NCBI GenBank assembly: GCA_050013795.1
Contig: JBEKEO010000020.1
Span: 1 to 28,546 of the forward strand
Direction: 5' to 3'
Length of the DNA stretch: 28,546 nucleotides
Origin: CAWHOW01 sp050013795
GTDB taxonomy: Bacteria; Bacteroidota; Bacteroidia; Bacteroidales; CG2-30-32-10
The position numbers were made by a program, and so were the translations under genes. Under the pieces are notes generated by a model. The model made no database searches. It saw only the letters and a program-made list of their open reading frames with translations, and had not been told where the DNA came from. This document shows, piece by piece, positions 22,508 through 28,546 of this stretch (positions are counted from its first letter, which is position 1; each line of letters starts with the position of its first letter).

Positions 22508-24628
22508 ATGAAAACCAAATCCTTATTTTTTACTTGCCTTATTGTAATACTTTTTTGTTTTCATCATGGTTTTGCAAAAAAAGTTGACATAACAGTTGCA
22601 AAACAGATTGCTGTTAATTTTTACATTGAACATAGTAAATATAATCTTTCAGCGAAATCGATAGTTGTAACTAATAGTTTCGCAGAAACAGAAAATTCGA
22701 TCATAATGTATTATGTATTTAATTTAAGTAATGGTGGATTTGTAATAGTAGCTGCTGAAGATGGTGTACATCCCATACTTGGTTATTCATATGAAGGCAT
22801 TTACACCGAAGAAAATCAGTCACCCGAATTTATTTTTTGGATGAATAAGTACAAACAACAAATAGCATATATTGTTTCCTCCAAACAATCATCGACTGCT
22901 CAGATTGATGCTGATTGGGCTCGTTATAGCGTTTCTTCTGATAAATTTATTCCAAGCAGCGGAACAGGAAATGTAGCACCTTTAACATATTCCTTATGGG
23001 ATCAGGGATGTTGTTATAATTCACATTGTCCTATCGATTCAACTGCAACAACTGAATGTGATCATGTAGTTACGGGTTGTGTTGCTACATCAATGGCGCA
23101 AATAATGTTTTATTACAGATACCCATTGCAGGGAGAGGGTTCCCATTCATATAATGATCCGTCTTATGGAATTCAGTCAGCTAGTTTTAGTGCAACAACT
23201 TACGATTGGAATGCAATGTCACTTTCATGTATTGGCGTTAATGATGCCATTGCTACTTTAATGTATCATTGTGGTGTTTCTGATGATATGCAATATGGTC
23301 CAACCGGGTCAATGGGAAATATGATGTATGCTACCAATGCGCTGACATCATATTTTAAATATTCTTTATCATCTATCCGGCATGCTATAAAGAGTTCCTT
23401 TATAGATGCCCAGTGGGCAGACACACTTGAAAATGAACTTAACAATAACAGGCCATTTATATATGGAGGCTTTGATACAACTTATGGAGAAGGTCACGCA
23501 TGGGTCTGTGACGGATATCAGGCGACAAATTATTTCCATTTCAACTGGGGTTGGAGCGGGAATGATAACGGATATTTTTATCTTGATGCCTTGGATCCTA
23601 GTGGTTACAATTTCACATCAGACGAGGAAGCAATTTATGGTATTTACCCGAGAAGCGGTTACCCTTATTATTGCTCCAATACGACAATAACACTGACTTC
23701 TCCTGCAGGCACTATTGATGACGGAAGCGGCCCTTCGGACTATAAGAATAATAATGATTGCAGTTGGCTTATAGCGCCTACTGGAGCTGGTCATATTAAC
23801 ATTTCATTCAATAATTTCAGTACTGCCGATTCAGGAGATGTTTTGACAATTTACAATGGATCCAATGATTTGGCTCCAGTGTTGAAATCATGTACCGGAA
23901 CTGCTCTTCCGACTCCAATCTCTTCAACATCACCAACTGTATTTTTAAAGTTCATTACTAATGGAAGTGATACATCATCGGGCTGGCAAATTTCATATAC
24001 GACTACTTACCCTGTTTATTGTTCAGGTGTTACTCCTTTAACTGCAGCATCTGATACATTCAGCGATGGCAGCGGATCAAATAATTATAATAATAATATA
24101 AATTGCAAATGGATGATTCAACCTCCGGGTGCAGGAAGCGTAACTCTTCATTTTTTGAGTTTTAATACTGAACCGGCCAACGATATTGTTAAAGTAGTTG
24201 ATCCTGTTAGTTCAACAGTTTTGGGCACATTTTCAGGCACTACAATCCCCTCTGAGGTTACTTCTCATAGTGGACAAATGCTTGTTGAATTTACCACGAA
24301 TGCAACAATTACAGCTCCCGGCTGGTCGGCAGTATATACATCTTCCCAATTGGGAGTTGAAAATTACAATATTGTGAAAGAACTTTCAGTATTCCCGAAT
24401 CCGGCTAATAATTATTTACATATATCATTTTATATAACCGGAAGAAAAGATGCTAAATTACAATTATTAAATATTACCGGGCAAGTAGTATATGACGATA
24501 ATATAAAAGGTAATTCAGCTGCAATATTAAACAAAACCATTGATGTATCAGGGTTATCAAAGGGGATTTATTCATTGCAAATCATTACTTTAGGTGAGGC
24601 TATCAATAAGAAGGTAGTGATAGAATAA
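22508..24628 (+). CDS. Secreted C10 (streptopain-like) cysteine protease with two CUB domains and T9SS sorting domain, 706 aa
   Basis: The signal peptide covers residues 1-23 (ending GFAK). An inhibitory propeptide of the streptopain type covers about 24-130 (NLSNGGFVIVAAEDGVHPILGYS). The C10 catalytic domain runs to about 385, with Cys191 (TGCVATSMAQIM) and His330 (EGHAWVCDGYQ), then FHFNWGWSGNDNGYF. Two CUB domains follow at about 389-501 and 505-615 (TIDDGSGPSDYKNNNDCSWLI; TFSDGSGSNNYNNNINCKW). The T9SS type A sorting domain is at about 624-706 (FPNPANNYLHISF to KKVVIE). The layout suits an extracellular zymogen that is exported, released or surface-bound, and digests protein. The cluster of extra cysteines just before the catalytic one (GCCYNSHCP, ECDHV) is notable. 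The gene is monocistronic with its own promoter. Confidence 0.95.
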   Translation: MKTKSLFFTCLIVILFCFHHGFAKKVDITVAKQIAVNFYIEHSKYNLSAKSIVVTNSFAETENSIIMYYVFNLSNGGFVIVAAEDGVHPILGYSYEGIYTEENQSPEFIFWMNKYKQQIAYIVSSKQSSTAQIDADWARYSVSSDKFIPSSGTGNVAPLTYSLWDQGCCYNSHCPIDSTATTECDHVVTGCVATSMAQIMFYYRYPLQGEGSHSYNDPSYGIQSASFSATTYDWNAMSLSCIGVNDAIATLMYHCGVSDDMQYGPTGSMGNMMYATNALTSYFKYSLSSIRHAIKSSFIDAQWADTLENELNNNRPFIYGGFDTTYGEGHAWVCDGYQATNYFHFNWGWSGNDNGYFYLDALDPSGYNFTSDEEAIYGIYPRSGYPYYCSNTTITLTSPAGTIDDGSGPSDYKNNNDCSWLIAPTGAGHINISFNNFSTADSGDVLTIYNGSNDLAPVLKSCTGTALPTPISSTSPTVFLKFITNGSDTSSGWQISYTTTYPVYCSGVTPLTAASDTFSDGSGSNNYNNNINCKWMIQPPGAGSVTLHFLSFNTEPANDIVKVVDPVSSTVLGTFSGTTIPSEVTSHSGQMLVEFTTNATITAPGWSAVYTSSQLGVENYNIVKELSVFPNPANNYLHISFYITGRKDAKLQLLNITGQVVYDDNIKGNSAAILNKTIDVSGLSKGIYSLQIITLGEAINKKVVIE

Positions 24629-24734
24629 TCCACGCTTTCTATATTTTAATTCCTGGATTAATCGGGGAATCTTTTTTACTTTAATAAGTAAATAGTATTT
24701 TCGTCGGGTAAAAAACAATCTTAAAACCCATAAC

Positions 24735-27557
24735 ATGAGAAAATTAATTCATTTAGCCGGTAGCGTAATGTTCGCTTGCCTTTTTAGTTTTTCATACGGG
24801 CAAAAAGGAATAGCCGATATGAAAGACACCTTGCCTGCAGATCCCAATGTGGTGATCGGCAAACTGGACAATGGTCTAACATATTATATACGCAAGAATA
24901 GCAAACCTGAAAAACGCGTAGAACTTCGCCTTGCTGTTAATGCAGGTTCTGTACAGGAAAATAACAGTCAGCAGGGGTTAGCGCATTTCACAGAACACAT
25001 GTGTTTTAATGGCACAAAAAATTACCCTCATAATGATCTCGTTGATTTTCTGCAAAAGACAGGAGTGAAGTTTGGTGCTGATATTAATGCTTCTACTAGT
25101 TTTGACCAAACAATTTACATGTTGCAATTGCCAACCGACAGTAAGGGCCTTGTAGAAAATGGAGTTCAGGTACTTGAGGACTGGGCTCACCAAGTGACTT
25201 TTGATGATAAAGAAATTGAATCGGAAAGAGGAGTTATCACAGAAGAATGGAGGCTCGGTCTTGGCGCTGATGACCGCATGGAAAGAAAATATTTTCCTGT
25301 AATATTTAAAGATTCCCGCTATGCAACACGTCTGCCTATTGGAGATATTAATATCGTAAAAAATTGCAATCACGATACCTTGCGGAACTTCTATAAGGAT
25401 TGGTATCGTCCCAATTTGCAGTCAGTAATTATAGTTGGCGATATTGATGTAGATGAAATGGAAGACCTTATAAAGAAACATTTCGCCGGTATTAAGAACC
25501 CGACAAAACCACGTCCGAGAATTGTTTATAATATTCCCGATAATAAAGAACCACTTATTAGTATAGTAACCGATAAAGAAGCTACCAGCTCTGAAATTGA
25601 GGTATATTATAAGCATACTTCAAAAATTAATTATACAGTTGAAGATTATAAAGAATATTTTACCGAAAAACTTTTCACCGAAATGCTGAATGCGCGCTTT
25701 AGTGAGATTACCAATCAATCAACAGCACCATTTATTGGTGCTCAAAGCCGTTATGGCAGGTTCCTTGCCCGTACAGAAGATGCTTATCAGTTATATGCTG
25801 TTGCTAAAGAGAATCAGATTGAGAAATCATTCGAAACACTGCTCATCGAAAACCAGAGAGTAAAGCAGTTCGGTTTTACTACTACAGAACTGGAGCGCAT
25901 GAAGGACCAGCTAATGAGTGATTACGAAAGAGCTGCCAAAGAATCGGATAAGACTGAATCGGCAAGATTAATAAGGCAATATATCAACAACTTCTTAAGC
26001 AAAGATCCTATGCCTGGCGCCCAGTATGAATACAGGCTATCAAAAAAACTCCTTCCAACCATTACTCTTAATGAAATAAATGCCCTTGCCACCAAATGGA
26101 TAACCGATAATAATATGGCAGTGGTTATAACCGCCCCTGATAAAGACGGAATTAAAGTGCCAACCGAAAAACAAATACTCGACATTATTGCCAGTTCTAA
26201 AAAAGCTGTCGTTACTGCATATGTTGACAAATTTAAGTCAGAGCCTCTTATTAAAGAAGACCTGAAAGGTAGTAAAGTAATTTCAAAAACTGAAAATAAA
26301 GATTTAGGGATCACAGAACTCACTTTCGGCAATGGTGTTCAGGCTATCATTAAAAAAACCGATTTCAAGAATGATGAAATTTTATTTAAATCATACAGCA
26401 CAGGTGGAACATCTTTATATCCTGATCAGGATTATATGAATGCATATTATGCTGCCCGTATTATGAATGAATGCGGCATAGGCAATTTCAACAACACCGA
26501 TCTTGACAAGAAATTAAAAGGGAAAGACTTAAATATCAGTCCATATATAAACGATCTTAAGCAGGGATTAAACGGCAAATGCGGGCCTAAGGATTTCGAA
26601 ACCCTTCTTCAGCTGGCTTATTTGTATTGCAAGGCACCCCGCAAGGATACCGCTGAATTTAAAACATTCATGTCGAAGACAAAAACACAACAGAAGTTCA
26701 TGGGTTCAAACCCTGTTTCTGTATTTTATGACACCCTGATAAAGGCTTCGCAAAGCAACAGCCCACGTTCATTTTTACTGGTGAATGAAAAACAACTGAA
26801 CCAAGTAAACCTTGATAAAGCTTTCAGTATTTATAATGAAAGGTTTGGCAATGCGGCCAGTATGAAATTTTTTATTGTGGGTAATGTTAACATTGATTCC
26901 ATTACACCCTTCCTTGAAAAATATCTTGGCAGCCTTCCCGGAACAGCTAAACCTGAGAACTGGCAGGATAAAAACCCTAAATTCCCGGCGGGTATTACAG
27001 ACTTTGTAGTTAATAGAGGAACCGAAGACAAAGGCATGGTGGGAATTGATTGCCGTGAGAAATTTGATTGGAACGATAAAACCCGGATATGCCTCAATAT
27101 GATTAAAGAAATACTCAGCATAAAACTTATTCAGGTAATACGCGAAGAAATGAGTGGTGTCTATTCACCGCAGGTTCAGCTCGGCGGAAAACAGTTTCCC
27201 GAAACAGAATATACTCTTATGATCATGTTTGGATGTTCTCCAAAAAATGTGGATACACTTACCAAAGCCGTGTTCAGGATAATGAATGATATCAGGACGA
27301 AAGGTCCGGATACTGTTGATGTGAAAAAAGCAAAAGAAACACTTATCCGCGGGAGGGAAGTGGATATAAAGACCAATAAATTCTGGCTTGATAAACTTGA
27401 GGCTTTCTATTTCGACAAGGATGATGTTGGAATGATCACCGATTTCCCAGATAAAGTAAATGCAATAACCACACAGGATATTAAAGATTGCTTTGATAAA
27501 TATATTCCGATAGATAATTATTTGAGGGTAGTGCTTAAACCTGTTGAAACAAAATAG
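24735..27557 (+). CDS. M16 family zinc metalloprotease (pitrilysin/PqqL-like), 940 aa
   Basis: The signal peptide (MRKLIHLAGSVMFACLFSFSYGQ) places it in the periplasm or outer membrane. The N-terminal half is an active M16 domain: the inverted zinc motif HFTEH (His84, Glu87, His88), with a third ligand in ESERGVITEEWR (Glu164). The C-terminal half (from about residue 520) repeats the fold without HxxEH, as in other members, and supplies the far wall of the peptide chamber. Periplasmic relatives such as PqqL degrade small proteins and peptides. It follows the C10 protease by 106 bp on the same strand. It may be read through from it, since no clear terminator was found between them. Confidence 0.95.
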   Translation: MRKLIHLAGSVMFACLFSFSYGQKGIADMKDTLPADPNVVIGKLDNGLTYYIRKNSKPEKRVELRLAVNAGSVQENNSQQGLAHFTEHMCFNGTKNYPHNDLVDFLQKTGVKFGADINASTSFDQTIYMLQLPTDSKGLVENGVQVLEDWAHQVTFDDKEIESERGVITEEWRLGLGADDRMERKYFPVIFKDSRYATRLPIGDINIVKNCNHDTLRNFYKDWYRPNLQSVIIVGDIDVDEMEDLIKKHFAGIKNPTKPRPRIVYNIPDNKEPLISIVTDKEATSSEIEVYYKHTSKINYTVEDYKEYFTEKLFTEMLNARFSEITNQSTAPFIGAQSRYGRFLARTEDAYQLYAVAKENQIEKSFETLLIENQRVKQFGFTTTELERMKDQLMSDYERAAKESDKTESARLIRQYINNFLSKDPMPGAQYEYRLSKKLLPTITLNEINALATKWITDNNMAVVITAPDKDGIKVPTEKQILDIIASSKKAVVTAYVDKFKSEPLIKEDLKGSKVISKTENKDLGITELTFGNGVQAIIKKTDFKNDEILFKSYSTGGTSLYPDQDYMNAYYAARIMNECGIGNFNNTDLDKKLKGKDLNISPYINDLKQGLNGKCGPKDFETLLQLAYLYCKAPRKDTAEFKTFMSKTKTQQKFMGSNPVSVFYDTLIKASQSNSPRSFLLVNEKQLNQVNLDKAFSIYNERFGNAASMKFFIVGNVNIDSITPFLEKYLGSLPGTAKPENWQDKNPKFPAGITDFVVNRGTEDKGMVGIDCREKFDWNDKTRICLNMIKEILSIKLIQVIREEMSGVYSPQVQLGGKQFPETEYTLMIMFGCSPKNVDTLTKAVFRIMNDIRTKGPDTVDVKKAKETLIRGREVDIKTNKFWLDKLEAFYFDKDDVGMITDFPDKVNAITTQDIKDCFDKYIPIDNYLRVVLKPVETK

Positions 27558-27789
27558 AATATACGGGAGTTAATTTTCCTGAATCGCGTATACAGTTTTC
27601 TTTATAACAAATGCTATAATAATTTGGACAGTTTAATGCAAAATAGAAATTGAAAATTTATATAAAAAACCACAAAAGAAAAAAAATGAACTAATGTTGC
27701 ATAAGATAAACTCAAAAGCAATATTTGTAGAAACGACCAAGTAAAAAAAATTACCAAAGCGTTGACTACTTTAATTTCTTATTAATAGT

Positions 27790-27797
27790 TATTTTTG
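27790..27797 (+). promoter_or_regulatory. -7 promoter element for the 3'-truncated membrane protein gene
   Basis: TATTTTTG is an exact TAnnTTTG match, 27 bases before the ATG at 27825. The nearest upstream TTG (27762-27764) is 25 bases away, slightly too far. Confidence 0.45.
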
Positions 27798-27824
27798 ACT
27801 GACATTTTATAATTAATCTTTTCT

Positions 27825-28546
27825 ATGATTAAGAAAAATTCTCTTCATAAAAACAAGAAATATCTGCAAAACCAAATAACAGAATCAAAGAACAACGAAA
27901 AATCATCATTGACTAACCTGATGATCCTTTCACTGCTTCTCATATTGATTCATTTTATCATGGTATTTATGACTAATAATACTCATGCAAAGGGATATAA
28001 TATATTTTCAAGAGTTTGGGGTTTCGATAATATTTCTTTCTTTCCATGGCAAATCATTCTTTTAGCATATATTGTTGCAATAATGGTTTGTATTCCTTTC
28101 TTAAACAAAGGGATGAGAGATATTTTAATCAGGTTATCTAATTATAATTGGAGACACTTTTTTAAAAAATATAAATATATCCTGTTTGTTTTAGCCGCCA
28201 TTATTTCTGTATATATTTTCTTTTCTTTTAAAATTAAATATCATTTTCTGGGTGATATGGATATCAGGGTGAAACAATCTGTTGCAGGAGTTTATGAATC
28301 GAATGAGTATTTTGTAATGTTTTTTTTACATTTCCTTTATAAATTTCTTAATACTTATTGGACATTTACCGGTTTACAAACTTTTGTTCTGCAAAGTGTA
28401 ATTGCCGGCGGCTTATTTGTATTTTTTACGCTGCTCATTGCTGATTTGCTTGGCAGAAACTTATTTGAAAAGTTATTTATTCTTTTTTTTAATCTCTCAT
28501 TCGGGACTATTCTCTTCTTCTTTGGTTATGTTGAGGACTATTCTAT
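27825..28546 (+). CDS. Polytopic membrane protein, N-terminal part (probably GT-C glycosyltransferase-like; runs off the window)
   Basis: The frame is open from ATG 27825 to the last base (240 codons). A charged cytoplasmic N-terminus (MIKKNSLHKNKKYLQN) precedes membrane segments at about residues 29-50, 71-92, 117-135, 184-208 and from 213. A loop with HFLGDMDIRVKQ (about 140-151) follows the third helix, and FFFGYVEDYS closes the visible part. An acidic LGD motif after an early helix and a G-Y-V-E-x-Y motif further on are, from memory, typical of uncharacterised GT-C/PMT-like membrane proteins of this phylum, which transfer sugars from lipid carriers. The rest of the protein is needed to confirm this. 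Confidence 0.7.
   Translation, partial: MIKKNSLHKNKKYLQNQITESKNNEKSSLTNLMILSLLLILIHFIMVFMTNNTHAKGYNIFSRVWGFDNISFFPWQIILLAYIVAIMVCIPFLNKGMRDILIRLSNYNWRHFFKKYKYILFVLAAIISVYIFFSFKIKYHFLGDMDIRVKQSVAGVYESNEYFVMFFLHFLYKFLNTYWTFTGLQTFVLQSVIAGGLFVFFTLLIADLLGRNLFEKLFILFFNLSFGTILFFFGYVEDYS

Overview
The window is ordinary chromosomal DNA from a member of the Bacteroidota, probably an uncultured or environmental one. The evidence is consistent. Three proteins end in type IX secretion (T9SS) C-terminal sorting domains. Several genes are preceded by the Bacteroidota -7 promoter element TAnnTTTG. There is a GWxTD-domain protein, several lipoproteins, an XRE-S24 regulator of the type common in this phylum, and AT-rich spacers carrying short dispersed intergenic repeats. 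No tRNA, rRNA, CRISPR array or intact insertion sequence was seen.

Left part (1-4.6 kb). The end of a GWxTD protein and an OppC-type ABC permease lie on the plus strand. A leftward cluster of four small proteins of unknown function follows. One of these is built from about 17 copies of a 21-bp tandem repeat that encodes a 7-residue repeat.

Centre-left (4.7-12.2 kb). A leftward surface-protein locus encodes, in order of transcription, a small outer-membrane beta-barrel, an 1829-residue fibre-like protein, and a 297-residue secreted protein. The giant protein combines phage-tail-fibre modules, three collagen-like stretches, a beta-roll region, two separate S74-type intramolecular chaperone domains and a T9SS sorting domain. 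Just past the 297-residue gene is an out-of-frame remnant of one more T9SS sorting domain, so paralogous sorting-domain genes have been rearranged here. This locus is the most unusual part of the window.

Centre (12.2-17.5 kb). A 510-bp spacer packed with repeat elements precedes housekeeping genes: ruvB (Holliday-junction branch migration) and queG (queuosine in tRNA), then iron superoxide dismutase convergent with queG. Two lipoproteins and a PD40 beta-propeller protein follow.

Right part (17.5-28.5 kb). This holds an SH3-domain lipoprotein, a LexA-like XRE-S24 regulator with a candidate autoregulatory operator, an S1/P1 nuclease with all metal ligands, an Rh-type ammonia channel, a secreted C10 (streptopain-like) protease with two CUB domains and a T9SS tail, and an M16 zinc protease. 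The start of a polytopic membrane protein, probably GT-C glycosyltransferase-like, runs off the right edge. The extracellular nuclease, two proteases and ammonia channel fit a lifestyle of degrading and scavenging polymers, but they are separate transcription units and not an obvious pathway.
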